Shown: positions 17,672 to 27,265, counted from the stretch's first letter. The stretch: 57,274 nt of DNA from Leuconostoc palmae (GCF_019656075.1 NZ_BPKZ01000009.1:1-57274), one strand, 5' to 3'. The notes: a model not told the origin generated them from the letters alone. Made by a program: numbers and translations.

Positions 17672-19040
17672 ATCTATTTGAATCACCACGTTTTTTGTTT
17701 TCCTTACGTACTGCTCGCATCTCTTCCCTTTTTGAAATACGACGATCCATTTGATTTTTACGTTGTATTGCTGATTTTATACGACGCTTATAACCAGGTT
17801 TTACGACCTTCTTCTTCTTTTTGACCATGCCAACCATTGTAGGATCTAATTTCTTATTAGAAGCAACGCGTTGTTTTCTCGCACGTCTATCTTTTATATC
17901 AGTAATTTGATTATCTTTGATTTGTTTAGCATTAAAATTAATACCAAGATTTTCAAGTTCTGCTACTTCATCCTCTTCATCAGGGCCATACAATGTAATT
18001 GCCAGTCCTGGCATACCATTTCGTCCTGTTCTACCAACACGGTGCACAAAGAATTCTAGTTCATCTGGAATATCATCATTTATAACATGAGATACACCTT
18101 CTATATCAATACCACGAGCTGCCAAATCAGTAGCAACAACATATTGATAATCCAAATTTTGAATCGCTTTCATGACACGACGACGTTCTCTAGGCTCAAT
18201 ATCACCATGTATCTCGGCAATTTTTAATCCCCTACCACGTAAATTAGCAGCAATCTCTTTAGCACGTTCTTTTGTATTTGCAAATACCAATGCAAGATAC
18301 GGATTACTTAATTTAAGTACTTGATAAATCACATCATTTTTATCTTTTGACTTTGTTGCTAACAACCAATTGTCAATTGTTTCAGCAATAACCGTTGAAA
18401 CTGGAATTGCTTCAAATTTTGGATTATCTAAGTACTTTTTTAAGAATGGTTTCAGTTTTTCAGGCATTGTTGCACTAAAAACCAGTGTTTGCAAATTTTC
18501 TGGCATAGCCCCAGCAATATAGTCCACCTCATTTAAAAATCCCATATCTAAAGTCATATCGGCTTCATCAACAACTAAAGTACGCACTGCATGTAACTTT
18601 AATGCCCCAGATGAAACTAAATCTTTAATTCGTCCTGGCGTCCCAATAACAATTTGCGGTTGCGTGTTTTCTAATTGCTTAATTTGACGTACTTTATCTG
18701 TACCACCAACATACTCAGCAATAGTTACTTTCTCATTCAACTGCCCAGCAAATTGCTTAGCTGCTTGTGTAATTTGAGCTGCCAATTCTCTTGATGGTGT
18801 TGTGATCACAACTTGTACATAATGTTTGTCTTGTTCTAATTGATTCAAAATTGGAATCAAAAAAGTATGTGTCTTTCCTGAACCAGTTTGTGACTGCCCT
18901 ACAACGTCATTGCCTTGCAATATAGCTGGAATAAGTTTTGCTTGTACAGCAGTTGGTTGTGTAAATCCAATACCCGATAATGCATGGATAACTTCCTGTT
19001 TTAAATTAAATTGTCCAAATTGGTTTGCAGTTTCTGCCAT
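17670..19040 (-). CDS. cshB: DEAD-box RNA helicase, CshB-like
   Basis: ATP-dependent RNA helicase of 456 residues. Motifs are FTQPTAVQAKLIP (Q), SQTGSGKTH (I), TPSRELAAQI (Ia), TPGRI, VDEADMTLDMG (II, DEAD), FSATMP (III), YQYVVATDLAARGIDI (V) and VHRVGRTGRNG (VI). A basic C-terminal tail of about 70 residues should bind RNA. CshB-type enzymes act in ribosome assembly and cold adaptation. The ATG at 19040 is chosen over the TTG one codon upstream. It follows nrnA by 33 bp, probably in one operon. Confidence 0.93.
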   Translation of the reverse strand: MAETANQFGQFNLKQEVIHALSGIGFTQPTAVQAKLIPAILQGNDVVGQSQTGSGKTHTFLIPILNQLEQDKHYVQVVITTPSRELAAQITQAAKQFAGQLNEKVTIAEYVGGTDKVRQIKQLENTQPQIVIGTPGRIKDLVSSGALKLHAVRTLVVDEADMTLDMGFLNEVDYIAGAMPENLQTLVFSATMPEKLKPFLKKYLDNPKFEAIPVSTVIAETIDNWLLATKSKDKNDVIYQVLKLSNPYLALVFANTKERAKEIAANLRGRGLKIAEIHGDIEPRERRRVMKAIQNLDYQYVVATDLAARGIDIEGVSHVINDDIPDELEFFVHRVGRTGRNGMPGLAITLYGPDEEDEVAELENLGINFNAKQIKDNQITDIKDRRARKQRVASNKKLDPTMVGMVKKKKKVVKPGYKRRIKSAIQRKNQMDRRISKREEMRAVRKENKKRGDSNR

Positions 19041-19073
19041 CAATTTTCTCTACTTTCAATATTTCAAATGTTT

Positions 19074-20045
19074 TTAATTACTATTATTAATGGTCATGAG
19101 TTCATTATCTACTAAGGTAATGAGACGCTCGATATCACTTTTTGTTTGTGCCCAAGCTCCTGAGGCCATTGCATGTCCTCCACCCTCAAACTGATTAGCT
19201 ATTTTGTTGATGACTATCGTTCTAGAACGCAAACGAACACGATAATTTCCTTCATCTTGTTCTTCAAAAATTGCCCATGCTTTAACACGGTCAATTTTTG
19301 ACGGTAGCGAAACAACAAAAGACGTACCAGAGTCTCTTAAATCAAATTTTTCAATTAACTCTTTTGATAAAATAATATAAGCAAATCCAGAGGGTAATAT
19401 TTCTAAGTTTTGAAGAACATAACCTGAAAATTTAGCTGCATTTTCAGAAATTGTTTCCATGTTATGATGAACAGCCTCATAATCAAACCCAAATCCAAAT
19501 AATTCAGAAACGACTCGAAAAGTCTCCTTATCCATACTATACATAAATCGACCAGTATCACCAACAATACCTATATAAAGCAATCGAGCAGCTTTCTTTG
19601 TCATCATGAGTCCTTGATGTTTAAGCGACTCGTAAAATTCATAAATCATAGTACTAGTGGCTGAATGTCCATTTTTAACCCATTGCCAATCACCATAAGG
19701 TTCATCATTAGGATGATGGTCAATTTTTATGGTTTCCAAGCCATTCTGCCAACGTTGGTCATCAATACGTGGTGCATTAGCTGTATCTACCATAATTACT
19801 AAGGCATGCTTATAGGCTTTATCTGGAACATCGTCCATAAAAGTATCGTCTTCGCTCATCCAAGCAAGCCCTGGAACTGATTTACCCACTGCATAAATTT
19901 TTTTATCAGGGAAACTTGCTTGTAAAATAGCTTTCAATCCTAATTGAGATCCAAACGCATCCGGATCTGGGCGCTGATGCCGATGAATGATAATTGTGTC
20001 GTAACGTTTTATTTGTTCTAAAATTTGTTCTTCAATGGATGCCAT
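19074..20045 (-). CDS. nrnA: NrnA-type oligoribonuclease / pAp phosphatase (DHH-DHHA1)
   Basis: A 323-residue DHH-family phosphoesterase that degrades 2-5 nt RNAs and dephosphorylates 3'-phosphoadenosine 5'-phosphate. Motifs are IIIHRHQRPDPDAFGSQLGL, VMVDTANAPRID, KIDHHPNDEPYGD, YIGIVGDTGRF and the DHHA1 GGGHAMASGAW. A -10-like TGGTATACT lies just upstream. It stands before cshB, consistent with a shared role in RNA turnover. Confidence 0.93.
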   Translation of the reverse strand: MASIEEQILEQIKRYDTIIIHRHQRPDPDAFGSQLGLKAILQASFPDKKIYAVGKSVPGLAWMSEDDTFMDDVPDKAYKHALVIMVDTANAPRIDDQRWQNGLETIKIDHHPNDEPYGDWQWVKNGHSATSTMIYEFYESLKHQGLMMTKKAARLLYIGIVGDTGRFMYSMDKETFRVVSELFGFGFDYEAVHHNMETISENAAKFSGYVLQNLEILPSGFAYIILSKELIEKFDLRDSGTSFVVSLPSKIDRVKAWAIFEEQDEGNYRVRLRSRTIVINKIANQFEGGGHAMASGAWAQTKSDIERLITLVDNELMTINNSN

Positions 20046-20107
20046 GTTCTCGTCTTTCTAGTTGTCTCTTTTAAGCTCTAAATTCAATCAATTAAAGTAT
20101 ACCATGT

Positions 20108-21193
20108 TTAAAACAAAGTAATTTCTTCAAAAGCGCTTGAATTTAAGTTTGTCATCGACATACCTAACAATCTAATTGAAAACGGTGGCATCATTAGATC
20201 AACAAAAATATCATAACTCGCTTTTACGATTGCTTTCTCTGAAAGCTCCCAATTTACTTCTTTAGTCACTGAACGTGTTATTGTATGAAATTCATTATCT
20301 CTAATTTTAATGTTCAGTGTACGCCCCGTTAACTCTCTTTTTTTCAAGCTAGTAATCATTCCAATTGCTAGTTTACTCAGCGCTTGCTTAATTTGTTGAT
20401 CAGTATTTAAGAAATGGCGGTATGTTTCTTCCTTTCCAACTGATTTAGTTATGCGTTGCCATTTAACTTCTCCAAAATGCACACCACGTGCTTGCCAATA
20501 GAACAACTCGCCCATTTTACCAAAATGACTTTTTAATGTTTCTTTGGAAATAGCTCTAAGCTGACTACCATTAGTAATATTTAATGACTTAAATTTCTGA
20601 TAAGTCTTATCACCCACTCCTCTAAAATTTTGAATAGGTAATTTTGCTAAAAAAGATAGCATATTCTTTTTAGTAATAACTGTGACTCCGTTTGGCTTAT
20701 TATATTCTGAACCTAGTTTCGCTAACAACTTATTATGAGAAACACCTATTGAACTTGTTAATCCAGTTTGTTTTAAAATTTCATGTCTGATTTTAGCAGC
20801 CATGTTTGATCCTGATAAATCACAATCAGTAATATCTAGATAGGCCTCATCAAAAGCTATTGGTTCAACTTTTTTTGTAAATAAATAAAATATATCGTGG
20901 ATTTTACTAGATATTTGTTTATATTTTTCAAAATCTGGTGTTATAAAAACCGCATCTGGTGATAGTTTTTTAGCTTCAAATGAACTCATGGCCGAATGTA
21001 CGCCAACTTTTCTTGCGAGATAATTAGCTGTTGTTACAACACCATGTCCTTCAGTTGTAGAAGGATCTTTAGCAATAATTAACGGCACCTTTGACAATTC
21101 TGGATTTTCTACCATTTCAACTTGCGCATAAAATGCATCTATATCAACATGTAATATTAGTCTAACATCATTTGTAATTAAAAATTCTTCCAT
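20108..21193 (-). CDS. dinB: DNA polymerase IV (DinB), Y-family
   Basis: Error-prone translesion polymerase of 361 residues. Catalytic carboxylates are in LHVDIDAFYAQVEM and AFDEAYLDIT; further motifs are VVTTANYLARKVGVHSAM, SSIGVSHNKLLAKLGSEYNKP (helix-hairpin-helix part) and the little-finger domain VGKEETYRHFLNT. The start ATG at 21191-21193 has no ribosome binding site; a TATAAT box ends 9 nt upstream, predicting a nearly leaderless mRNA. A LexA box overlaps the promoter. The C-terminus lacks an obvious long beta-clamp tail beyond SSAFEEITLF. Confidence 0.95.
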   Translation of the reverse strand: MEEFLITNDVRLILHVDIDAFYAQVEMVENPELSKVPLIIAKDPSTTEGHGVVTTANYLARKVGVHSAMSSFEAKKLSPDAVFITPDFEKYKQISSKIHDIFYLFTKKVEPIAFDEAYLDITDCDLSGSNMAAKIRHEILKQTGLTSSIGVSHNKLLAKLGSEYNKPNGVTVITKKNMLSFLAKLPIQNFRGVGDKTYQKFKSLNITNGSQLRAISKETLKSHFGKMGELFYWQARGVHFGEVKWQRITKSVGKEETYRHFLNTDQQIKQALSKLAIGMITSLKKRELTGRTLNIKIRDNEFHTITRSVTKEVNWELSEKAIVKASYDIFVDLMMPPFSIRLLGMSMTNLNSSAFEEITLF

Positions 21194-21202
21194 ATAGCAA
21201 TG

Positions 21203-21231
21203 ATTATACCACTAACTCGAACACATGTTCT
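21203..21231 (-). promoter_or_regulatory. dinB promoter with SOS (LexA/DinR) box
   Basis: CGAACACATGTTCT (21218-21231) matches the Gram-positive LexA box CGAAC-N4-GTTCG with one change. The extended -10 TGGTATAAT (TATAAT at 21203-21208) lies 9 bp away, so LexA would cover the -35 region. The recA gene in this window carries the same element. Confidence 0.85.
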
Positions 21232-21242
21232 TGTAAATGCAC

Positions 21243-21371
21243 AAAAAAACCTAACCAAAGAGGGGATTGGTTAGGGATATGATAGTCAAACTATCATTAA
21301 CAATCAATCAGTAATTGGGGGGGCTGATTGAAACATTACTAGGGGAGTAATGAACTCAATTAATTGAGTAT
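21243..21371 (-). ncRNA. Candidate small RNA with C-rich loops and its own terminator
   Basis: Minus strand, about 129 nt, five hairpins in order. They are CTCAATTAATTGAG (21355-21368); CATTACT-CCCCT-AGTAATG (21334-21352); TCAATCAG with loop CCCCCCCAATTA (21304-21331); ATGATAG-TTTGA-CTATCAT (21279-21297); and CCTAACCAA-TCCCCTCT-TTGGTTAGG (21250-21275) followed by T7, a Rho-independent terminator. A TATAAT box at 21378-21383 sets the likely start near 21371; an alternative is TTGAAA-18-AATAAT (21391-21420). No ORF of note fits. C-rich unpaired loops and a C-rich terminator loop are features of trans-acting Gram-positive RNAs that cover ribosome binding sites. I recognise no named family. Confidence 0.7.
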
Positions 21372-21472
21372 ATAGTAATTATACACTATAATTATTGCTT
21401 TATGATAATATTTTTTTCAAAAATATTACTTTAACATTTCTTAAATGTTACAAAGGGTTTTCATATTTAAAA

Positions 21473-21497
21473 ATAAAAAAACACTCCGCAGAGTGCT
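21473..21497 (-). terminator. rplS terminator
   Basis: On the minus strand CACTC-TGCG-GAGTG is followed by a run of T (forward A run 21473-21481). Confidence 0.8.
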
Positions 21498-21503
21498 ATT
21501 TTA

Positions 21504-21863
21504 TTAAACATCACGACGACGTTCTTTGATACGAGCTGCCTTACCTTGTAATGCACGTAAGTAGTACAACTTTGCACGACGAACGGCACCATAGCGAACA
21601 ACTTCAATTTTATCAACACGTGGTGAATGTAATGGGAATGTACGTTCAACACCCACACCAGATGAAATTTTACGTACTGTGTATGTAGCTTGGATGCCTG
21701 CACCCTTACGCTTGATAACTACACCTTCAAACAATTGAATACGTTCACGTGAACCTTCAACAATCTTGGCATACACCTTAACTGTATCACCTGCACGGAA
21801 ATCTGGAATATCAGAACGTAGTTGTGCTGATGTAACATTTTCTAAAATAGTATTTTGACGCAT
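21504..21863 (-). CDS. rplS: 50S ribosomal protein L19
   Basis: A 119-residue large-subunit protein at the 30S-50S interface. Typical parts are [57 protein letters not shown] and [25 protein letters not shown] lies upstream of the ATG. It is separate from rpsP, rimM and trmD, and follows the phosphoglucomutase gene, with a leader structure in between. Confidence 0.97.
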   Translation of the reverse strand: MRQNTILENVTSAQLRSDIPDFRAGDTVKVYAKIVEGSRERIQLFEGVVIKRKGAGIQATYTVRKISSGVGVERTFPLHSPRVDKIEVVRYGAVRRAKLYYLRALQGKAARIKERRRDV

Positions 21864-21878
21864 GGTCTTCTCCTGATC

Positions 21879-21923
21879 AATAATCTTACACTAGCCCTTA
21901 GGCTGAACGCACAGCGGATTATT
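21879..21923 (-). promoter_or_regulatory. Structured leader of rplS, probable L19 leader
   Basis: AATAATC and GATTATT close a stem at 21879-21923 on the minus strand. Inside are GCTG-TGCGTT-CAGC and a second short hairpin, just before the rplS ribosome binding site. Position and layout fit the Firmicutes L19 autoregulatory leader; I could not align it to the family model. Confidence 0.5.
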
Positions 21924-21982
21924 GTTTATATTGCCATTATGGCTTTTTTAATTCTACCAAATTATTAATTAGTTGTCCAATA

Positions 21983-23683
21983 CTATTTTGCAAAGTTCAT
22001 TAAATCATCTGCAATAGTATCAATTTTTAACTGAGATGCTTCTTGAGAGTCAGACTCAACACCTATATAAAATTTAAGCTTAGGCTCTGTTCCCGAAGGA
22101 CGCACAGCCACCCAAGAACCATCTGCTAACCAATATTTCAAGACATTAGATTTTGGCTGTGGTAATGTTTTTTGTTGACCGTCTGCTGATGTTTCAGTTG
22201 CCGTTGAAAAATCTTGTACACGATTGACTGCCACACCACCAATTGTCTTCGGCTGTTCATTACGGAACTTACCGATAATGGCTAACATTTCATCATTGCC
22301 ATGTATCCCTGGAAAGTCTAGGCTAATTGTCTTTTCTTCAAAGTAACCAAACTTTTCAAATAACTCTTGTAGGCCGTCGGCGAACGTCTTGCCTTGTGAC
22401 TTATAATATGCTGCTACTTCAGCAAATAACACAAGAGCTTGAATAGCATCTTTGTCATGGGCAAATGGCTTAACCAGGTAACCAAAACTCTCTTCAAAGC
22501 CAAATAAGAATTGATGTGATTTAGTTGCTTCATACTCATCAATCGTTGCAGCAATGTACTTGAACCCTGTCAAGACGTCTGCTGTTGTTACCCCAAAACT
22601 AGCCGCTATCTTTGAAGCAAAACGTGAAGAAACAATTGAAGTCACAATAGCACCATTTTCTGGTAATGTATTTGTTTGTTTCTTTGCCGTCAAAAGATAA
22701 TTCACAAGCACAGCCGCAATTTGGTTCCCTGTTAAGACTTGGAATGTGTCATCAGCTAATTTGACAGCTGCTCCCATACGATCTGCATCGGGATCAGTCG
22801 CCACAACCGCATCAGCCCCTTCACGCTTAGCATAATCAATAGCCATAACTAAGGCTGCTGCATCTTCTGGGTTTGGCTTCTTAACTGTTGGGAAATCTCC
22901 GTCAATCACCGCTTGCTCTTTTACAATGGTATAGTTTGTAAAACCAGCTTGTTGTAGTGCTTTTTCACCAATATACTGTCCTGTGCCATGTAGCGGTGAA
23001 TAAACAAATTTCAACGAAGCCCCTTCCTTAGCAACCAACTCTGGGTTAACCGTTACTGTGGCAACGTTAGCTAAATATTTATCATCAATTTCTGAATCAA
23101 TAACTTGCACATGCGCATTTGATTCATCTAAAGCAATCGTAAAGACATCTTGTATATTTTCAAGTTCTGAAACAACCGCCTCAACAGCTTCTGGCACCAT
23201 TTGTCCACCATCCGCTCCATATACTTTATAGCCATTATATTCTTTAGGATTGTGCGATGCTGTAATCATAATGCCCGCAAATGTGCCAAGTTCGCGCACA
23301 GCAAAAGACAATTCCGGTGTTGGTCGTAAACTGCTAAACAAATAGGCTTTAATACCATGTGCAGATAAAACCTGCGCTGCATCTGAAGCAAATTCTGGTG
23401 AAAAGTGTCGCGAATCAAAACTGATAACAACACCACTAGTCTTTGCAGCATTGCCCTGGGCGTCAATATAACGCGCTAATGCCTCAGTGACTTGACGAAC
23501 TGTGTAAATATTCATACGATTTGTGCCGGCACCCAAAATACCACGCATGCCAGCTGTACCAAAACTCAAATTCTGGTAGAACGCATCTTCTTGCTCTTCA
23601 GGTGTATAGTGCGCCAAATCCTTGGCCAAATATTCTGGCAAAACTGCTGCTTCCCATTTTGCTAATTGTTCTTGATAGCTCAT
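21983..23683 (-). CDS. pgcA: Phosphoglucomutase (alpha-D-phosphohexomutase)
   Basis: A 566-residue four-domain enzyme that interconverts glucose-1-phosphate and glucose-6-phosphate. The phosphoserine loop is ITASHNPKEYNGYKVYG, the metal site is VVATDPDADRMGAA, the sugar loop is FGFEESFGYL, and the phosphate-binding loop is WVAVRPSGTEPKLKFYI. In this neighbourhood it links sucrose phosphorylase (a glucose-1-phosphate producer) to central metabolism and to GalU. AGGAG precedes the ATG, and a TATAAT box lies about 30 bp upstream. Confidence 0.95.
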   Translation of the reverse strand: MSYQEQLAKWEAAVLPEYLAKDLAHYTPEEQEDAFYQNLSFGTAGMRGILGAGTNRMNIYTVRQVTEALARYIDAQGNAAKTSGVVISFDSRHFSPEFASDAAQVLSAHGIKAYLFSSLRPTPELSFAVRELGTFAGIMITASHNPKEYNGYKVYGADGGQMVPEAVEAVVSELENIQDVFTIALDESNAHVQVIDSEIDDKYLANVATVTVNPELVAKEGASLKFVYSPLHGTGQYIGEKALQQAGFTNYTIVKEQAVIDGDFPTVKKPNPEDAAALVMAIDYAKREGADAVVATDPDADRMGAAVKLADDTFQVLTGNQIAAVLVNYLLTAKKQTNTLPENGAIVTSIVSSRFASKIAASFGVTTADVLTGFKYIAATIDEYEATKSHQFLFGFEESFGYLVKPFAHDKDAIQALVLFAEVAAYYKSQGKTFADGLQELFEKFGYFEEKTISLDFPGIHGNDEMLAIIGKFRNEQPKTIGGVAVNRVQDFSTATETSADGQQKTLPQPKSNVLKYWLADGSWVAVRPSGTEPKLKFYIGVESDSQEASQLKIDTIADDLMNFAK

Positions 23684-23728
23684 GATTTTCTCCTATGTGT
23701 ATTCTAGCTTTATTATAACAAAGTTTGA

Positions 23729-24385
23729 TTATTTCCGAACAAACAAGTTAACGATTGCTTGTCTAAATTTTGGGGCTCTTAAAGCCACGATAAAGACGAT
23801 CGCTATGCCTACAACGATAATTAACAGCATATCTGACGGTATATCTAGGTGTCCAATGAAGTATCCTGCAGAAACAATGACTGCAGACCACAATACACTC
23901 GCAAAAGCCGCCATACGAATATAGATCACAAATGACAGTCCTAATCTTCTTGCTAATAGCGGTACAACAACACGAATGAAAGGTAAAAAGCGTCCTAAAA
24001 CAACAAATAATAGCCAACGCTTTGGATGAAAATTAGTAGCTAATTTATCTAACATTTCTCCCTGTAGGTGTCGCTTTAAAAACGGGATTTTACTAATCTG
24101 TTTCATCAAAAAGGCACCGAACCAATAATTGACGGCATCGCCCAAAAAAGAAGCCAATGAAAAAATAGCAATATAAGCCATTAATTCGCCGAAATTATGA
24201 TGTGTTCCTGCAAGTCCACCAGCAGTGGTTAATATTGTGTCCCCTGGTATGAAACCAGTCACAATACCTGCTGTCTCAATAAAAATAAGCAAAAAAAGAA
24301 TCACGAGCTTAGTCATTGAAAACGGATTATCCGCTGAAAGAATATCTGTTAAAAAGTGAGGTAAATTAGAAGCAAGTATGAGCAT
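23729..24385 (-). CDS. DedA family membrane protein
   Basis: A 218-residue protein of the DedA/VTT superfamily, implicated in lipid (undecaprenyl phosphate or phosphatidylethanolamine) movement across membranes. Family signatures are GFIPGDTILTTAGGLAG, AIFSLASFLGDAVNYWFGA and the arginine-rich re-entrant motif VVLGRFLPFIRVVVPLLA. An AAGGA site precedes the ATG. The exact lipid handled cannot be told from sequence. Confidence 0.9.
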   Translation of the reverse strand: MLILASNLPHFLTDILSADNPFSMTKLVILFLLIFIETAGIVTGFIPGDTILTTAGGLAGTHHNFGELMAYIAIFSLASFLGDAVNYWFGAFLMKQISKIPFLKRHLQGEMLDKLATNFHPKRWLLFVVLGRFLPFIRVVVPLLARRLGLSFVIYIRMAAFASVLWSAVIVSAGYFIGHLDIPSDMLLIIVVGIAIVFIVALRAPKFRQAIVNLFVRK

Positions 24386-24416
24386 AACGTTATCCTTTAT
24401 TTGCCTCTATTATAGC

Positions 24417-24439
24417 AAAAAAGCGCCGAGGCGCTTTTC
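24417..24439 (-). terminator. Sucrose phosphorylase terminator
   Basis: On the minus strand AAAAGCGCC-TC-GGCGC is followed by six T. Confidence 0.85.
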
Positions 24440-24448
24440 TTGACGTCT

Positions 24449-25900
24449 TTACTTTGTAGCGAAAATTTCAACACCATTTTCTGTTACAGTAAATTGTTTT
24501 GTTTCAAAATTAGCATCCAACACAGCTGTTGTCTTACCATCTGCAGACGTACGTGTGATTGTCAATTCGTTTTCACCATCATTGATCACATCGATTGTAC
24601 CATCTAAATCAAACGCTGAGCTTGTGTTACGGAAACGTAGCAAGTTAAACAAGTTTGAAACAACCGGACGCTTTGTTGTTTCAGCAATTTCAGCCAAATC
24701 ATAATAATGACGGTTAATGTTACGGCCTTCTTTTGAGCTTTCTAGTAACTCAATATCATTTTCACCCGCAAGCAAACCAACATAATAAATTTGTGGAATA
24801 CCTGGTGCAAAAATTTGAGCTGCACGTGCTAGCAAGTAAGCAGCGTCATCGTTTCCTAATGCTGAGTAATAAGTCGTGTTAATTTGGTAAATGTCTAAGT
24901 TGTTATAAGCTGCTGATGAGAAAATCTTCTTAACGTTGGCACCAACTTTGTACATTTCTTCAGTTGTAAAGTCAGTTTCTTCTTGTGTCAACAAGTCCTT
25001 AGCATCAACAACACCAATACCATCGTGTGTATCCAAGGTTGTAAACTGCTTCATTGGGCTTTGACGTAACCAATCTGCAAGACGATTTGTCTTACCTGAA
25101 TACAATGAATATAAAGTAATCAATGGCAAAGCAAAGTCATATGAATACATGTCGTGTTCAGTAATCTTACGAACAATCTTGTAATGTTCATGAATTTCTG
25201 GCAAAACTTCTGAACCTTCCGCTGCCAGGATTTCACGAACTTCATCTAAGATGTTCCAAATTTCCGGTTCAACGAAGAAATCATTTGTGTCCAACTTCTT
25301 AATAGCATAAGCAAAGGCATCCAAACGGATAACAGACGCACCATGATGTGCCAAATTAACCAATGAGTCTTTGATGAACTTTTTAGTTACTTCTTTAGTG
25401 ACATCCAAATCCATTTGTTGGTCACCGAAAGTGTTCCATACTTGATCGGTTGTACCATCAGCAAACGTTACGGGTGCAAATGGTGCCTTATCCTTACGCT
25501 TGTAAATCAAATCAATATCAGCTTCAGTAGGACGGTTTTCAGGCCAAAATTCAGAATACTTCAAGAACATATCATAGTATTCTGATTCTTCTTTCTTTTC
25601 TAAGAAGTCTTGGAAATACTTTGATTGTGGTGAAATGTGATTCAACATGAAATCAAACATCAAATAATACTTATCTGCTAACTTATCGATATCTGACCAG
25701 TCACCAAACTTTGGGTCGACTGTTTCGTATTCTTCAGGGGCGAATCCGCGATCACCTGTTGAAGGGAAAAATGGTAAGACGTGAACTCCACCTACAACTC
25801 CATCAAGTTCGTTTGATAATACTTGGTCCAATTCCTTAAGGTTCTTTCCTAATGAATCAGCATATGTGATAAGCATAGCTTCATTGGTAAGCTTTTTCAT
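24449..25900 (-). CDS. gtfA: Sucrose phosphorylase (GH13 subfamily 18)
   Basis: Splits sucrose with phosphate into alpha-glucose-1-phosphate and fructose, saving an ATP per glucose. Over 483 residues it shows [28 protein letters not shown], the nucleophile Asp in [13 protein letters not shown], the acid/base Glu in VLPEIHEHY and the stabilising Asp in [13 protein letters not shown]. There is no signal peptide, so sucrose must be imported first; the MFS gene 86 bp upstream is the obvious candidate. GGAG precedes the ATG. Codon use and composition match its neighbours. Confidence 0.95.
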   Translation of the reverse strand: MKKLTNEAMLITYADSLGKNLKELDQVLSNELDGVVGGVHVLPFFPSTGDRGFAPEEYETVDPKFGDWSDIDKLADKYYLMFDFMLNHISPQSKYFQDFLEKKEESEYYDMFLKYSEFWPENRPTEADIDLIYKRKDKAPFAPVTFADGTTDQVWNTFGDQQMDLDVTKEVTKKFIKDSLVNLAHHGASVIRLDAFAYAIKKLDTNDFFVEPEIWNILDEVREILAAEGSEVLPEIHEHYKIVRKITEHDMYSYDFALPLITLYSLYSGKTNRLADWLRQSPMKQFTTLDTHDGIGVVDAKDLLTQEETDFTTEEMYKVGANVKKIFSSAAYNNLDIYQINTTYYSALGNDDAAYLLARAAQIFAPGIPQIYYVGLLAGENDIELLESSKEGRNINRHYYDLAEIAETTKRPVVSNLFNLLRFRNTSSAFDLDGTIDVINDGENELTITRTSADGKTTAVLDANFETKQFTVTENGVEIFATK

Positions 25901-25953
25901 GTTTTGTTCTCCTTTTTAAAAACAATGACGATAAATTTAGTAGCTATTTATAT

Positions 25954-25975
25954 TGCGCCGCCAAGTAGCGCAAAC
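25954..25975 (-). repeat. GC-rich hairpin between the MFS gene and gtfA
   Basis: TTGCGC-TACTTGGCG-GCGCAA can fold on the minus strand but is not followed by a T run. It may act as an mRNA stabiliser or processing site, or be part of a weak gtfA promoter (a TATAAA follows directly). Confidence 0.4.
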
Positions 25976-25986
25976 TATTTTAAAAA

Positions 25987-27189
25987 TTATACTGTCTTCT
26001 TACGATTAGTGAAAAATGTAATAACTGCAATTAGAATTAATACAACACCTAAAGTAGGAATTGTAGTGTAAGCTGCTTCTGCAACATTACTTGTGTGATT
26101 ACCCATCAATCCTGCAAGTAATGAAATAACAAATGGTTCGACAAAGACACCGACGTTAAATCCAATTAATATAATGGAAGTAACAAATGATTGCTTTTTA
26201 AGTGGTGCCAAATTTGGTAATTGACTAAAAATGAATGGTGAGATGAGTTGCATAGGAAATCCAATTAACAACACACCAACTGTTAACATAATGAAATTAT
26301 GGTTGGAAAATGCAACTAAATAGTTTGATACGGCCATTAATACCAATCCAACTTGTAATGTAAATCGACCGAATATTTTGTGAATTGTACCATAGACAAT
26401 ACCACCTAACATAGCGGCTACCAACATGAATGATAAAATTGTTGAAACAACCAATCCATTAACACCAAGGCTTTGCGCCATAAATGGAAAACTAAGTTGA
26501 ATTGCCATATAGTCTATAACCAAAAATGCAGCAAATAATGTTAATACCCATACTAAAGGATTAATTTTAGTAGGTTCGTTGTGCTTTGTGCTGGCAGCAT
26601 CTGTTGACTTCTCTTTATGCTCATCTGACAACATTTCTGTTGTGTCTGGCACTCTAACATAGAAAAGATACAATATTGGAAATGCTAACAAGTAAACTAA
26701 GAAAGTTGTTTGCCAGCCAAAGTTAAGTAGTAGTCCAGCTATAAAAGTTAAAACAGCCTGTCCAATTTGTTCACCAGCAGCACGCCAACCTAACATCGTA
26801 GAACGTGTTTGTCCTTGATACATTACAGCAATCATGGAAACAGCAAGTGAATTAAAAATACCAAATCCTGCCCCTAAAACCATTCGCGAAATTAGGATAA
26901 CAGGGTAAGATGACACAAAAAATGGCACAACACCGGCGAATCCAACTAACAACATTCCCAATGCTATTGTTTTTTTATCACCTAGCTTTGCTGCAATAAA
27001 TGAACTAAGCAACACGAAAACTGTTACAACAATTGAGGGTGTTGTTGCTAGCGCTTGAACCTCTGTAGCTGATACGCCTAACGACTTTGTCATTTGTGGC
27101 AAAGCACCGTTAATTGCATACGCACTTGTTAACATGAATGAAATACCTAAAAACGCTACTTTGGTAATCCATTTATCCTGACTCTTCAT
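25987..27189 (-). CDS. MFS transporter, probable sugar (sucrose) permease
   Basis: A 400-residue, 12-helix major facilitator. Loop motifs are AAKLGDKKTIALGMLL between helices 2 and 3 and TRSTMLGWRAAGEQIGQ between helices 4 and 5. A charged central loop (EHKEKSTDAASTKHNEP) separates the two halves. The start is the ATG at 27187-27189 with AGGAG 7 nt upstream; upstream codons lie in the control region and are rejected. Its position directly before gtfA and control by a cre site suggest uptake of sucrose or a related saccharide. Substrate and direction are inferred. Confidence 0.85.
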   Translation of the reverse strand: MKSQDKWITKVAFLGISFMLTSAYAINGALPQMTKSLGVSATEVQALATTPSIVVTVFVLLSSFIAAKLGDKKTIALGMLLVGFAGVVPFFVSSYPVILISRMVLGAGFGIFNSLAVSMIAVMYQGQTRSTMLGWRAAGEQIGQAVLTFIAGLLLNFGWQTTFLVYLLAFPILYLFYVRVPDTTEMLSDEHKEKSTDAASTKHNEPTKINPLVWVLTLFAAFLVIDYMAIQLSFPFMAQSLGVNGLVVSTILSFMLVAAMLGGIVYGTIHKIFGRFTLQVGLVLMAVSNYLVAFSNHNFIMLTVGVLLIGFPMQLISPFIFSQLPNLAPLKKQSFVTSIILIGFNVGVFVEPFVISLLAGLMGNHTSNVAEAAYTTIPTLGVVLILIAVITFFTNRKKTV

Positions 27190-27209
27190 TATTATCTCCT
27201 TCAGTTCGA

Positions 27210-27231
27210 CAAAAGGAACCGGTTCCTTTTG
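27210..27231. promoter_or_regulatory. 22-bp perfect palindromic operator before the MFS gene
   Basis: CAAAAGGAACC followed by its exact reverse complement, centred on CCGG. It lies in the 5' UTR between the promoter and the ribosome binding site. It has no T run and so is not a terminator. The AACCGGTT core is typical of LacI-family operators. No regulator gene is adjacent. Confidence 0.75.
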
Positions 27232-27265
27232 TTTTAAAACTTCCTTGTGCAACTCAACACAAATA

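Noticed and set aside
27210-27231. 22-bp palindrome read as a terminator
   Set aside because: It has no T run on either side and sits between a good promoter and a ribosome binding site; an operator fits better.
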